Positions 43,370 through 52,879 of a stretch of 64,000 nt of DNA are shown piece by piece; the stretch's first letter is position 1, and each line of letters starts with the position of its first letter. The stretch spans positions 1-64,000 of the forward strand of contig DKPO01000018.1 in assembly GCA_002471225.1 (NCBI GenBank), given 5' to 3'. The position numbers and the translations under genes are program-made. This DNA is from Porphyromonadaceae bacterium UBA7332 (GTDB taxonomy: Bacteria > Bacteroidota > Bacteroidia > Bacteroidales > UBA7332). The notes under the pieces were generated by a model. That model ran no database searches. It had not been told where the DNA came from and saw only the letters and a list, made by a program, of their open reading frames with translations.

Positions 43370-45601
43370 ATGAGTAATCAGTTCAAAGCAATATTATTAT
43401 TGAATGTGTTGTTTTTTATCTGTGGGTGTCACACAAAAACACGTAATAAAGAAGATGCGTTTATAAATAATCTTTTGTCCCGCATGACAATAGATGAGAA
43501 AATCGGACAAATGAATCAGGTCTCATGGGGTGATTGGAATGATCTGGCAAGAAAAGGTCAGATCGGTTCGGCTCTAAATCTGACAGATCCGGTTGCCTTG
43601 AAGGAAATGCAACGCTGTGCAGTAGAAGAATCACGTTTAGGTATACCCGTACTGGTTAGTCGGGATGTTGTGCATGGCTATAAGACTATGCAGCCAATAC
43701 CTTTGGGACAGGCTGCAACATTTAATCCTGAACTGATAGAAAAGGGTGCCCGTATGGCAGCTATTGAGGCGACATCGGCAGGGATTCGCTGGACGTTCGC
43801 ACCGATGGTAGACATAAGTCGTGATGCGCGATGGGGACGAATAGCTGAAAGTTTTGGTGAAGATCCATATTTAAGTGCAATACTTGGGAGTGCAATGGTT
43901 AAAGGTTTTCAAGGTGATAGTCTGAATGATCCAACTTCAATGGCCGCATGTGTGAAACATTTTGCCGGTTATGGAGCAGCAGAGGGCGGAAGGGATTACA
44001 ACTCTACCCTGATACCGCAAAATGAACTAATGAATGTGTACCTGGTACCGTTTGACGCAGCCCGTAAAGCAGGTGTTGCAACGGTTATGTGTGCATTTAG
44101 TGATAATGACGGAATTCCGTGTACGGCAAATAAGTTTTTGCTTCAGGATATCTTGAGGGATGAGTGGAAGTTTGATGGCTTTGTTGTATCAGACTGGGCT
44201 TCAATAGCTGAGATGGTAATACATGGCTTTGCTTCAGATTCGAAAGAGGCAGCTATGAAGGCTTTGCATGCAGGAGTTAATATGGAAATGGTCAGTGGTA
44301 CTTATTTATCGAATCTGAAGGCTCTCCTGGAAGAGGGCAAAGTTTCGATATCTCAAATCGATGATGCCGTTAGAAATATACTAAGAGTGAAGTATCGTTT
44401 AGGATTATTTGAGAATCCTTATTTTGTTACAAATAAAGATGTTTTTTATGCACAAAATCATTTGGATATAGCGAGGAAATTAGCAGAACAGAGTGCAATT
44501 CTATTGAAGAATACAGGTCAGATTTTACCATTGGATAGTAATACCATACAGTCAATAGCTGTAGTTGGCCCAATGGCAGATGCACCTTATGAACAAATGG
44601 GTACATGGTCTTTCGATGGAGAAAAAGAGCAGACAATAACTCCATTAACAGCAATTCGGGATTATATAGGAAATAAAGCGAATGTAATTTATGAACCGTG
44701 TTTGGCTTATAGCAGGGATAAGGATCCGAAAGGAATAATTCAGGCAGTTTCGAAAGTGAAACAAGCAGATGTGATTGTAGCATTTGTAGGAGAAGAAGCT
44801 ATTCTTTCGGGGGAAGCTCACTCCATGGCTGACCTGAATTTAAAAGGAGCTCAGACAGATCTGATAGAGGAGCTTAAATTGACAGGGAAGCCTGTGGTGA
44901 TGATTGTGATGGCAGGACGGCCATTAGTTATAGAAAAGGAACTGAATGACGTAAATGCTGCAATCTATATGTTTCATCCCGGAACAATGGGGGGACCGGC
45001 AATCGCAGATCTGTTATTCGGAAAAGCAGTTCCGAGTGGAAAAACACCAGTGACCTTTCCTAAAATGGTCGGACAAATACCCATTTACTATAATCATAAA
45101 ATGACAGGGAGACCTGCGACAAGAAAAGAAATTTTATTGGATTCAATACCCATAGAAGCGGGACAAACCTCATTGGGATGCACAAGTTTCTATTTAGATG
45201 CAGGCTTTGATCCATTGTTTCCTTTTGGTTTCGGGTTGAGCTATACAACATTTGAATATGGTACCCCGGAATTAAATATGCCTGTGTTTGGCAAACAGGA
45301 TATACTGAAGGCAAGTTGTACACTCAGGAATACAGGTGACTATGAAGCGACAGAAACGGTTCAGTTATACATAAGGGATTTGGTGGGAAGCTTGAGCAGA
45401 CCAGTAAAGGAGCTGAAAGGATTTCAACGTATCTTTTTAAAACCGGGTCAAGAGAAAACTGTTGTTTTTGAATTGCCGATAGATAATTTGGCATTTTGGA
45501 ATGCGGAAGGAAAGAACGTTGTTGAAAATGGTGATTTTCAGTTATGGATAAGTACGGATAGTAGTATTGGTAATCCAATTCATTTTAAAGTAGAGGATTA
45601 A
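43370..45601 (+). CDS. GH3 beta-glucosidase lipoprotein (first)
   Basis: The 743-residue enzyme has a lipoprotein signal (ending ICGC, Cys20). The GH3 N-terminal barrel includes IDEKIGQMNQVSW, RDVVHGYKTMQPIPL, FAPMVDISRDARWGRIAESFGEDPYL and MAACVKHFAGYGAAEGGRDYN. The nucleophile Asp275 is in FDGFVVSDWAS. The alpha/beta sandwich follows (~400-590) and a fibronectin-III-like domain closes the protein (DYEATETVQLYIRDLVGSLSRPVKELKGF). It resembles BglX. In this locus it would remove glucose from the ends of beta-glucan oligosaccharides in the periplasm or at the cell surface. A terminator separates it from SusC. Confidence 0.95.
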   Translation: MSNQFKAILLLNVLFFICGCHTKTRNKEDAFINNLLSRMTIDEKIGQMNQVSWGDWNDLARKGQIGSALNLTDPVALKEMQRCAVEESRLGIPVLVSRDVVHGYKTMQPIPLGQAATFNPELIEKGARMAAIEATSAGIRWTFAPMVDISRDARWGRIAESFGEDPYLSAILGSAMVKGFQGDSLNDPTSMAACVKHFAGYGAAEGGRDYNSTLIPQNELMNVYLVPFDAARKAGVATVMCAFSDNDGIPCTANKFLLQDILRDEWKFDGFVVSDWASIAEMVIHGFASDSKEAAMKALHAGVNMEMVSGTYLSNLKALLEEGKVSISQIDDAVRNILRVKYRLGLFENPYFVTNKDVFYAQNHLDIARKLAEQSAILLKNTGQILPLDSNTIQSIAVVGPMADAPYEQMGTWSFDGEKEQTITPLTAIRDYIGNKANVIYEPCLAYSRDKDPKGIIQAVSKVKQADVIVAFVGEEAILSGEAHSMADLNLKGAQTDLIEELKLTGKPVVMIVMAGRPLVIEKELNDVNAAIYMFHPGTMGGPAIADLLFGKAVPSGKTPVTFPKMVGQIPIYYNHKMTGRPATRKEILLDSIPIEAGQTSLGCTSFYLDAGFDPLFPFGFGLSYTTFEYGTPELNMPVFGKQDILKASCTLRNTGDYEATETVQLYIRDLVGSLSRPVKELKGFQRIFLKPGQEKTVVFELPIDNLAFWNAEGKNVVENGDFQLWISTDSSIGNPIHFKVED

Positions 45602-45616
45602 AGAATTATATAAATA

Positions 45617-45655
45617 AAGACTGTTTCAGGATTTTCTTGTGACAGTCTTTTTTAT
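45617..45655 (+). terminator. Intrinsic terminator of the first GH3 gene
   Basis: An 8-bp AAGACTGT/ACAGTCTT stem (45617-45624 with 45642-45649) with a 17-base loop is followed by a T-rich run, 15 bases past the stop. Confidence 0.75.
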
Positions 45656-45894
45656 TCAGGAAGTAGTTGTCCCTTATTACAAATCTATTCTTGTAATAAG
45701 ATTAAAATCGCGAATTAAGAAACATTTGTAGCTGCTGAGCAATAAAAAGACTTAGAAAGAAGTCGTTTTTTGATAAAAACAGGCTTACTATCGAGAGGCA
45801 TAATAGTTACTTTTTCACAATGTGTTTTTGTTTTATGTTGCTAATAGTTAGTTTGTTGTGTTTTTTAATTACTTACTTTTTACCTTTACCAACC

Positions 45895-45925
45895 GAATTA
45901 ACTCTATAGATTATATATAGTTTTG
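45895..45925 (+). promoter_or_regulatory. Predicted promoter of the susC operon
   Basis: TTTA (45895-45898) and TAGTTTTG (45918-45925) are 19 bases apart; the -7 box is a full TAnnTTTG match and the -33 box misses one base. The start would be near 45932, leaving a leader of about 230 bases before the susC ATG at 46164. Confidence 0.5.
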
Positions 45926-46163
45926 TCATACCAGAGCGGAAGAATATATGTGATAGCAAAACAAAGACTATTGATGTATTTTATGGAGGATGAAACAAGG
46001 TACTTGATCGTAAAATGTTAAAGAATATGTCTATGGAGTTACAACCGTTTTTATTTAGGAACACATCATGAAAAATGATGTGAGAAATTCCGGACAATGA
46101 AAGTAGCCTCTTTTATAGTGAGGGTATAGAGCTTTTTATTTATTGTAATCAATCTAAAATCAC
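45926..46163 (+). other. Long susC leader with hairpin
   Basis: This untranslated stretch contains a perfect 8-bp hairpin CACATCAT/ATGATGTG (46062-46069 with 46075-46082, loop GAAAA). A weaker stem lies at 46104-46110 with 46120-46126, followed by a T-rich run near 46132. No gene is present. Both structures could affect expression of susC, but this is inference. Confidence 0.45.
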
Positions 46164-49100
46164 ATGCGAAAACTATTATTATTTGTAATTATGGTCTTGT
46201 GTATAAGTCAGGCTTATGCACAAAAAGTGACAGGAAAGGTATTTGACCCTTTCGGAGAGCCAGTCGTTGGAGCTTCGGTAATAATAAAGGGTACGACAGA
46301 TGGTACGATAACAGATATCGATGGGAATTTTACACTTGAAGTGAAGAACCGTGGAAGCATTTTGACAATTAATTATTTAGGATATGTTCCGCAGGATGTT
46401 CTTGTAGGAAATAAAACAAATATAGAAGTAACTCTTCAGGAATCGACTTTGCAACTAGATGAGCTCGTTGTGGTAGGGTATGGAACACAGAAAAAGGCAC
46501 TGATTACGGGAGCAAATACTAACGTTAAAGGAGATCAGATAGAATCCATGAAGCAGACGTCAGCGATGGCAGGTCTTCAGGGACTTGTTCCCGGATTGAA
46601 TATTACCAGAAACAACGGAGCTCCGGGATCAGGAACAAAGGTGACTATACGTGGTATGGGAACGATTGGAAATAGTTCTCCTCTGTATATTGTTGATGGA
46701 ATAGCTGTGGATAATATTGACTATTTAAGTCCCGGCGATATTGAAAGTCTGGATGTTTTGAAAGATGCTGCTTCGGCTGCCATCTATGGTTCACGTGCGG
46801 CAAATGGAGTTGTACTTGTGACAACGAAAAAAGGAAAAGCCGGAGTAGGCGGTAACATGGAAACAACTGTCAGCTATGACGGTTATTATGGTGTACAGAA
46901 TATATACAAAAACCTTTCGCCTCTGAATGCACAGGAGTATATCTTTATCAACAATGAAGCTCGAGCAAATGAAAATCTTGCGCTTTTTAATTGGGAAGAT
47001 ATTGTTAAAAACCGAAATCTTTATTTGAATAATACTTTCGGGAACAATACGGGAAATATATATGGAGATTATGTATGGAATAAGCTTGAAGGTGGATGGA
47101 AAGGTACAAATTGGGTTGAAGAGATGACAGATAAAGATGCTGCCATTCAGAATCATTCAATAAATATAACCGGAGGCAGTAAGAGCTTTAAAATAGCAGG
47201 AGGATTTTCTTATTTTGATCAAAAGGGAATTATTGGTGGAAATATCATTGATGCAGCTTATAAACGAATGACTGCAAGATTAAATTCCGAACTCCTGGTG
47301 TTCAAATTAGATAACGGACTCGAAGTTTTTAAAGTAGGTCAGAATCTGACTTATACCAATACAAAAAGTAAATCCGTAGCAGCCGGAGATATTTATTACA
47401 ATGACTTACATAATGCATTAACAGCATTGCCTATTGCGCCAGCTTATTGGGATAACGCAAATATAAATACCTGGACCGGTGGATTTGGTCCTTCTCTGCA
47501 AGGATTTACAAATGATATTTCGAATGGTAACCCTTTGGCGAGAATGTATTTTTTGCGCAATAATGTATGGGGTAATGGTAATAACATCGTAGGAAATGTT
47601 TATGGAGTTCTTGAACCAATACGTGATCTGAAACTTCGTAGCTCTTTTGGCTTAACAGCGTGGTGGGGTAACGGACGAAACTATACGCCTAAATATCAGT
47701 TGAATCAGAATTTTGCGAATTTAGTTGATGGTGTATCTCAGAATATGGATGAAGGATCTAATATTACATGGACAAATACATTGACTTATCAGCGTATTTT
47801 TAATGAGAAACATAATGTAAGTGCCTTAATAGGTACAGAGATGCTTAAGTATGTAAGTGCAACAGAAATGGGTGCAAGTAAGATAAATACGCTGTTTGGA
47901 TCGGGCGATTATGCTTATCTGAGTAATACGCAGAATCCAACATCGGTAACGGATATTTCAGCATGGGGACGTGACTGGGGTGCACAGGGAGGAGGTATAT
48001 TCTCCTATATGGCCCGAGTATCATACAACTACATGGAAAAATATTTGCTGGATGCAACATTCCGTGCAGATGCTTCTTCAAATTTTGCACCGGATAAACG
48101 TTGGGGTTATTTCCCGTCTGTATCTGCCGGATGGATTTTTTCATCAGAAGAGTTTATGAAAGAACAGGCATGGCTCGGATATGGTAAACTGCGTGCAAGC
48201 TGGGGGCAAAATGGTAATCAGAATATTAATAATTTCGTTTATCTGGCTAATATCGGTCAGAATCCGAACGGTTATTATTTCGGATCTAATAAAGAAGTAC
48301 CCGGTTTATCCGCTTATCCTTCAAATGTCCCTAATCCGGATGTGACATGGGAAACTTCGGAGCAAATAAATGTGGGGATTGATCTTCGTTTCTTAAACTC
48401 CAGATTATCGACCTCGATTGACTGGTATCAAAAAAACACAAAAGACTGGTTAGTGGTAGCTCCTATTTTAGGAACATTCGGAGCAGGAGCTCCTTACATA
48501 AATGGTGGAGATGTTCGTAATTCGGGATTAGAGGCACTGGTTAGTTGGAATGATAATATACAGGAAGTAAGTTATGGCATCACTTTAAGCGGCGCTTATA
48601 ACAAAAACAAAGTAACACGAATAGCTAACTCAGAAGGTATAATCAATGGCCCGTCGAATGTCTTGTCGCAAAATACATCTTATATAGCACGTGTTCAGGA
48701 AGGTTTCCCTATCGGCTATTTCTACGGATATAAAACCAATGGCATCTTGCAAAATCAGGCAGAAGTAAATGCTTATGTCGGACCTGACGGGAAGCCAATG
48801 GTTATAGCAAGTGAAGCAGGAGTGGGACGTAAACCGGGTGATGTGAGATTCGTAGATATGAACAATGATGGTATTATCGATGATAAAGATAAAACCAAGC
48901 TAGGGAAGCCAAATCCTGATTTCGAATTAGGAGCCCAGTTTAATGTAGAATGGAAAGGCATTTTTGTTAATGCTGCTTTCTCCGGAAAATTCGGTATGCA
49001 GGTTATGCAATCCTATCGCTCGTGGTCAGATAAACCATGGGAAAATTATACGACAGATATATTTAATCGCTGGCATGGAGAAGGAACTTCGAATAAGCTG

Positions 49101-49412
49101 CCTCGCTTAACCTATAATTCAAATGCGAATACAAATCTGATATCTGATATTTATATGCATAATGCAGATTATTTCAGAATGAATAACCTGACAGTGGGTT
49201 ATCGCTTCGATAAATTACTGACAAGAGTCCCATTATTAAGTGGCGTCTCAGCTTATGTGTCTGTCAATAATTTATTTACAATAACAGGCTATAACGGTAT
49301 GGATCCGGAGGTCGGTTATAATGGTGGAACAAGTTGGGGCGGAGGTGTAGATTTAGGATTATATCCTCTTCCTCGTACCGTAATGTTTGGATTAAATATG
49401 ATTTTAAAATAA
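46164..49412 (+). CDS. SusC-like TonB-dependent glycan importer
   Basis: The 1082-residue outer-membrane protein has a signal peptide (ending SQAYAQ, ~19). A carboxypeptidase-regulatory-like domain follows (KVTGKVFDPFGEPVVGASVIIKGTTDGTITDIDGNF, ~21-95), then a TonB-box-like region (LDELVVVGYGTQKKALITGA). The plug domain carries the SusC motif SPLYIVDGIAVDNIDYLSPGDIESLDVLKDAASAAIYGSRAANGVVLVTTK. A long beta-barrel ends PRTVMFGLNMILK. It would import beta-glucan oligosaccharides using TonB energy, capped by the SusD-like lipoprotein encoded 18 bases downstream. Specificity for beta-1,3-glucan is inferred from the GH16 and GH3 genes. Confidence 0.97.
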   Translation: MRKLLLFVIMVLCISQAYAQKVTGKVFDPFGEPVVGASVIIKGTTDGTITDIDGNFTLEVKNRGSILTINYLGYVPQDVLVGNKTNIEVTLQESTLQLDELVVVGYGTQKKALITGANTNVKGDQIESMKQTSAMAGLQGLVPGLNITRNNGAPGSGTKVTIRGMGTIGNSSPLYIVDGIAVDNIDYLSPGDIESLDVLKDAASAAIYGSRAANGVVLVTTKKGKAGVGGNMETTVSYDGYYGVQNIYKNLSPLNAQEYIFINNEARANENLALFNWEDIVKNRNLYLNNTFGNNTGNIYGDYVWNKLEGGWKGTNWVEEMTDKDAAIQNHSINITGGSKSFKIAGGFSYFDQKGIIGGNIIDAAYKRMTARLNSELLVFKLDNGLEVFKVGQNLTYTNTKSKSVAAGDIYYNDLHNALTALPIAPAYWDNANINTWTGGFGPSLQGFTNDISNGNPLARMYFLRNNVWGNGNNIVGNVYGVLEPIRDLKLRSSFGLTAWWGNGRNYTPKYQLNQNFANLVDGVSQNMDEGSNITWTNTLTYQRIFNEKHNVSALIGTEMLKYVSATEMGASKINTLFGSGDYAYLSNTQNPTSVTDISAWGRDWGAQGGGIFSYMARVSYNYMEKYLLDATFRADASSNFAPDKRWGYFPSVSAGWIFSSEEFMKEQAWLGYGKLRASWGQNGNQNINNFVYLANIGQNPNGYYFGSNKEVPGLSAYPSNVPNPDVTWETSEQINVGIDLRFLNSRLSTSIDWYQKNTKDWLVVAPILGTFGAGAPYINGGDVRNSGLEALVSWNDNIQEVSYGITLSGAYNKNKVTRIANSEGIINGPSNVLSQNTSYIARVQEGFPIGYFYGYKTNGILQNQAEVNAYVGPDGKPMVIASEAGVGRKPGDVRFVDMNNDGIIDDKDKTKLGKPNPDFELGAQFNVEWKGIFVNAAFSGKFGMQVMQSYRSWSDKPWENYTTDIFNRWHGEGTSNKLPRLTYNSNANTNLISDIYMHNADYFRMNNLTVGYRFDKLLTRVPLLSGVSAYVSVNNLFTITGYNGMDPEVGYNGGTSWGGGVDLGLYPLPRTVMFGLNMILK

Positions 49413-49429
49413 CATAATCAAGTAATAAC

Positions 49430-51166
49430 ATGAATAAACTAATATATATAGCGACTCTGGTCGTTGGCTTATCTTCTGTATCCTGCACGGATTTTCTGGA
49501 TACGAATAACTTATATGATAAAAATGTAGAAACATTTTATCGTACACCCAAAGATATTCAAGAGGCCATGAATGGGGTTTACAGTGCCCTTTATGTAGGG
49601 GGAGTAACAAGTGAAGAGCATATTGCGGCCAATCTGATGTCAGACCTGATGTTTGGAGGAGGCGGTCCCGATGATATAGCAGCAAAGAATATCGATCGTT
49701 TTTTAGACCCGACCGATGATACCTATAAAGACTTATGGGTAGAAACGTATAATGGAGTTGCGCGTGCGAATGCAATTATAGAGGCTGTAGAAAAGAATAA
49801 TTACAGTGCTTATTTTCAAACAGAAAGCGAAGCTTTGGCATTTAAAAACAGATCCATAGGGGAGGCCTATTTTATGCGTGGATTTCTAATGTTTCGGGCA
49901 GCTAAATTCTTCGGAGGTATGCCACTTATTTTATCATCATCATCGGATAGAAAGGCTCCCCGGGCTTCATATACAGAGACATATAGCGTGATAGCATCAG
50001 ATATGCTAAAAGCAATCTCTTTATTCACGGAGGATCCTGTAACGTCTATGCCGGTAACGGAGTACGGACATGCAAATCTCTGGGTTGCAAAGTCCTTCCT
50101 GGCTCGTGTGTTTTTATATTACACAGGCTATATGACGAATATAGAAGGAGCGCCTGCATCCGAACTTCCTTTGTATGAGGGTGGAGCATTGACTAAGCAG
50201 GAAGTGATTAATCATTTGAATGATGTTATCACAAAAAGCGGTTTTGAATTGACTCCTGATTTCAGAAATCTGTGGCCTTATTCTTATGTCAATAAAAGCT
50301 CAAAAGAGTTTGCTCCTGAGGCTCCGCTCCCTTTACCATGGGCAGAGGAGAATAATTTGTCATGGGTAGGGCAGGATGGTCCTAATGGTACAACGATCGG
50401 AACAGGAAACAAAGAGGTGATTTTTGCATTGCGTTATGGTCTTGCAAATTGGGATATCGGTCAGAAATACAATAACCGTACCTGTCTATTCTTTGGTATC
50501 CGGGATTATTCAATGGTGCCTTTTTATACAGGTTGGGGATGGGGACCAGTTCACCCGGTGTTTGTGGATACATGGTCTGCAGAGGATAAACGTAAACAGG
50601 CCTCTGTGCTTACAATGGGAAGTGAAGACTTTGGTACACAGTCATGGAACCCCGATAAAGGAGATGAGAATACAGGTTATATTAATATGAAATATATCTC
50701 TTTGGTTAATGATGGTAAAGATGGAATCAAAGGTATGTTTTACTATCTGTATAAAATGAATAATGGAGATCCTATGCAATTGTGGGCAGCTCAGGACTTC
50801 TTTTATATGCGTTTTTCGGATGTTCTTTTGATGCATTCTGAGCTGAGCGAAACAGCAGATGGATTAAATAAAGTACGTGCCCGTGCCGGACTTGCAGCTA
50901 CAACTTACAGTCTCGAAGCAATTAAGAAAGAGAGAGCTTATGAGTTCGCTTTCGAAGGTCTCCGCTGGTTTGATCTTGTTCGCTGGGGAGATGTCAATGG
51001 CGGTAATGATAAAAACTATTTTGGCGTTACAGCAAATGTGAAGAATGATAATGTTGACGGAGTGTATTCGAATACCTATCGTAAGGAAACGAAAGGTTTA
51101 GTGGCGGTACCAGAGTCTGAAATCGCATTGTCAAATGGCGTATATGAGCAAAATCCGGGTTGGTAA
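49430..51166 (+). CDS. SusD-like surface glycan-binding lipoprotein
   Basis: The 578-residue protein has a lipoprotein signal (VGLSSVSC, Cys19). The SusD N-terminal pattern follows: CTDFLDTNNLYDKNVETFYRTPKDIQEAMNGVYSALY, TPR-like helices (NRSIGEAYFMRGFLMFRAAKFFGGMPLIL), and the C-terminal SusD/RagB block FMRFSDVLLMHSELSE and AIKKERAYEFAFEGLRWFDLVRWG. It caps the SusC-like barrel encoded just upstream and delivers oligosaccharide to it. Stop-to-start spacing to the next gene is 19 bases. Confidence 0.97.
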   Translation: MNKLIYIATLVVGLSSVSCTDFLDTNNLYDKNVETFYRTPKDIQEAMNGVYSALYVGGVTSEEHIAANLMSDLMFGGGGPDDIAAKNIDRFLDPTDDTYKDLWVETYNGVARANAIIEAVEKNNYSAYFQTESEALAFKNRSIGEAYFMRGFLMFRAAKFFGGMPLILSSSSDRKAPRASYTETYSVIASDMLKAISLFTEDPVTSMPVTEYGHANLWVAKSFLARVFLYYTGYMTNIEGAPASELPLYEGGALTKQEVINHLNDVITKSGFELTPDFRNLWPYSYVNKSSKEFAPEAPLPLPWAEENNLSWVGQDGPNGTTIGTGNKEVIFALRYGLANWDIGQKYNNRTCLFFGIRDYSMVPFYTGWGWGPVHPVFVDTWSAEDKRKQASVLTMGSEDFGTQSWNPDKGDENTGYINMKYISLVNDGKDGIKGMFYYLYKMNNGDPMQLWAAQDFFYMRFSDVLLMHSELSETADGLNKVRARAGLAATTYSLEAIKKERAYEFAFEGLRWFDLVRWGDVNGGNDKNYFGVTANVKNDNVDGVYSNTYRKETKGLVAVPESEIALSNGVYEQNPGW

Positions 51167-51185
51167 TTATAATAATATACGAATT

Positions 51186-52034
51186 ATGAAACGAATAAAA
51201 AATATAGTTCTGGCAATCGGAGGTTTCGCTGTAATTGCTTGTGACCCAATATCAGAGGATATAAAACTCTCCAACAGCTTTAATTTAGAAGATGTAGAAT
51301 TGAAGGTTATTCAATCACAAGCCGGAGGGAATAATCTTACGCTTCAAATGAATACTCCCGGTGTTTGTGGTTATTGGGATTATATTGTCGATAAGAAATT
51401 CACGAATGAAGTCAATGTAATCTTTCCTTTTACAGGAACGCATGTCTTTACATATAAGATAACAACACCTTATATGGATCCGAATGGAGATGTAGGAAGT
51501 GCAAAATTTGTTTCAAAAACGATTGAGGTAACCATAACTGAGATGACAGATAGCTTACCACAACCGTACTACTATCTGGTTGGGCCAAAATTGGAAGGAA
51601 AGTCATGGGTTTTTTATAAAAATAATCCGTGGAATGCTAGTGGTGGTCCTGTTTGGTGGGCTATGGCTGATCCGGCTAACTGGCAGACTATTTGGTGGAA
51701 TGCCGGAGGAACCGGAGTTCCACCTTCAGACCCGGATGCTGTCATGACCTTTAATCTGAATGGAGGTGCAAATTATATATACCAGCAGGATTCTGAATCA
51801 GCTCAGGTAGATGGAACAAGCTTTAAGTTTAATGCCGATTATTCTAAATTGACTGTTTTTGGAAATGCGAATATTCCCGGACAATCAGATCCTGCAGATA
51901 TTGATGTCATAGAATATGAAATAAAGAAACTTACAGCAGATGAATTAATCTTGTTTGTTCCGAATTTGCCATCAAGAGGAACGGGTTGGGTATGGACCTT
52001 CAAGCCGGCAGCCGGTAAAAGCAACACATTATGA
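51186..52034 (+). CDS. Surface glycan-binding lipoprotein (SGBP-B position)
   Basis: I start at the ATG at 51186 (MKRIKNIVLAIGGFAVIACDPIS), which gives a clean lipoprotein signal (Cys20). A longer frame overlapping the susD gene has no signal. The 282-residue product has no enzyme motif. Residues ~30-130 look like an Ig/PKD-type module (VFTYKITTPYMDPNGDVGSAKFVSKTIEVTI). The C-terminal half is rich in Trp and Tyr (WNASGGPVWWAMADPANWQTIWWNAGG), as expected for an aromatic glycan-binding platform. It lies between susD and GH16, the usual place of SGBP genes in laminarin loci. Its stop overlaps the GH16 start by four bases (ATGA). Confidence 0.8.
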   Translation: MKRIKNIVLAIGGFAVIACDPISEDIKLSNSFNLEDVELKVIQSQAGGNNLTLQMNTPGVCGYWDYIVDKKFTNEVNVIFPFTGTHVFTYKITTPYMDPNGDVGSAKFVSKTIEVTITEMTDSLPQPYYYLVGPKLEGKSWVFYKNNPWNASGGPVWWAMADPANWQTIWWNAGGTGVPPSDPDAVMTFNLNGGANYIYQQDSESAQVDGTSFKFNADYSKLTVFGNANIPGQSDPADIDVIEYEIKKLTADELILFVPNLPSRGTGWVWTFKPAAGKSNTL

Positions 52035-52867
52035 TAAAAGTATTTAGTTTTTTTGTGTGCTTTTTGTTTATGCAATCTTGTGCGGGTAATGACTTATCCG
52101 GAAAAACAGCTATTGAAGTACCGGGTAATGATTCTGCTCAAACGTATAAATTGATTTGGAGTGATGAATTTGAGGGAACTTCCCTCAATTCATTATTCTG
52201 GACAAACGAAACGGGATATATCGCGAATAATGAGTTGCAGAATTATCGTTCAACAGGGAATCACACGGTTTCGGACGGAACACTCAGGATCTATGCTAAG
52301 AAAGTAAATGATAAGCAGGAATTTGGTAGTTACACTTCGGCTCGGATTAATACGAAAGGAAAAAAAGAGTTTACATACGGACGAATTGAAGCCAGAATGA
52401 AATTGCCTTTAGGCAGAGGTACCTGGCCTGCTTTCTGGACACTCGGCTCGGATATTTCATCCAATCAATGGCCGCGCTGTGGCGAAATTGATATAATGGA
52501 ATATGTGGGGTATGATAGTAATGTCATTCACGGAACGATTCACAGTTATGACTTTAATCATATGAATAATAATCAAATTAAAGGGCAGACTGAAGTAGAA
52601 AACGAAAATCAATGGCATACTTATGGTATCACCTGGACCCCGGATAAGATCGAGTTTTATGTGGATGATCCCGATAACCCCTATTTCTCTACTTTGGCCC
52701 CATCGGTTAAGACAATAGAAAACTGGCCATTTAACAAGCCCCATTTTCTGATACTTAATCTGGCTATTGGTGGAATGTGGGGAGGAAAAGAAGGTGTTGA
52801 TGATTCAATTTTTGATTCGCCTGTTGTGATGGAAGTTGATTATGTGAGAGTTTTTCAAAAACAATAA
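52031..52867 (+). CDS. GH16 endo-beta-1,3-glucanase lipoprotein
   Basis: The 278-residue enzyme has a lipoprotein signal (FLFMQSC, Cys17). A single GH16 domain follows with the catalytic motif Glu152-Ile-Asp154-Ile-Met-Glu157 (GEIDIMEYVG); the EIDIME form with the bulge Met is typical of laminarinases (GH16_3). Supporting segments are LIWSDEFEGTSLNSLFW, YIANNELQNYRS, FTYGRIEARMKLPLGRGTWPAFWTLG and LNLAIGGMWGGKEGVD. It would cut beta-1,3-glucan (laminarin) or mixed-linkage glucan at the cell surface into oligosaccharides for SusCD import. Translation is coupled to the SGBP gene by a four-base overlap. Confidence 0.95.
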   Translation: MIKVFSFFVCFLFMQSCAGNDLSGKTAIEVPGNDSAQTYKLIWSDEFEGTSLNSLFWTNETGYIANNELQNYRSTGNHTVSDGTLRIYAKKVNDKQEFGSYTSARINTKGKKEFTYGRIEARMKLPLGRGTWPAFWTLGSDISSNQWPRCGEIDIMEYVGYDSNVIHGTIHSYDFNHMNNNQIKGQTEVENENQWHTYGITWTPDKIEFYVDDPDNPYFSTLAPSVKTIENWPFNKPHFLILNLAIGGMWGGKEGVDDSIFDSPVVMEVDYVRVFQKQ

Positions 52868-52879
52868 TTAAAAAAAGTA

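Noticed and set aside
51135..51185. N-terminal extension of the SGBP gene overlapping susD
   Set aside because: It would place 17 polar residues ahead of a clear lipoprotein signal; the ATG at 51186 is the better start.
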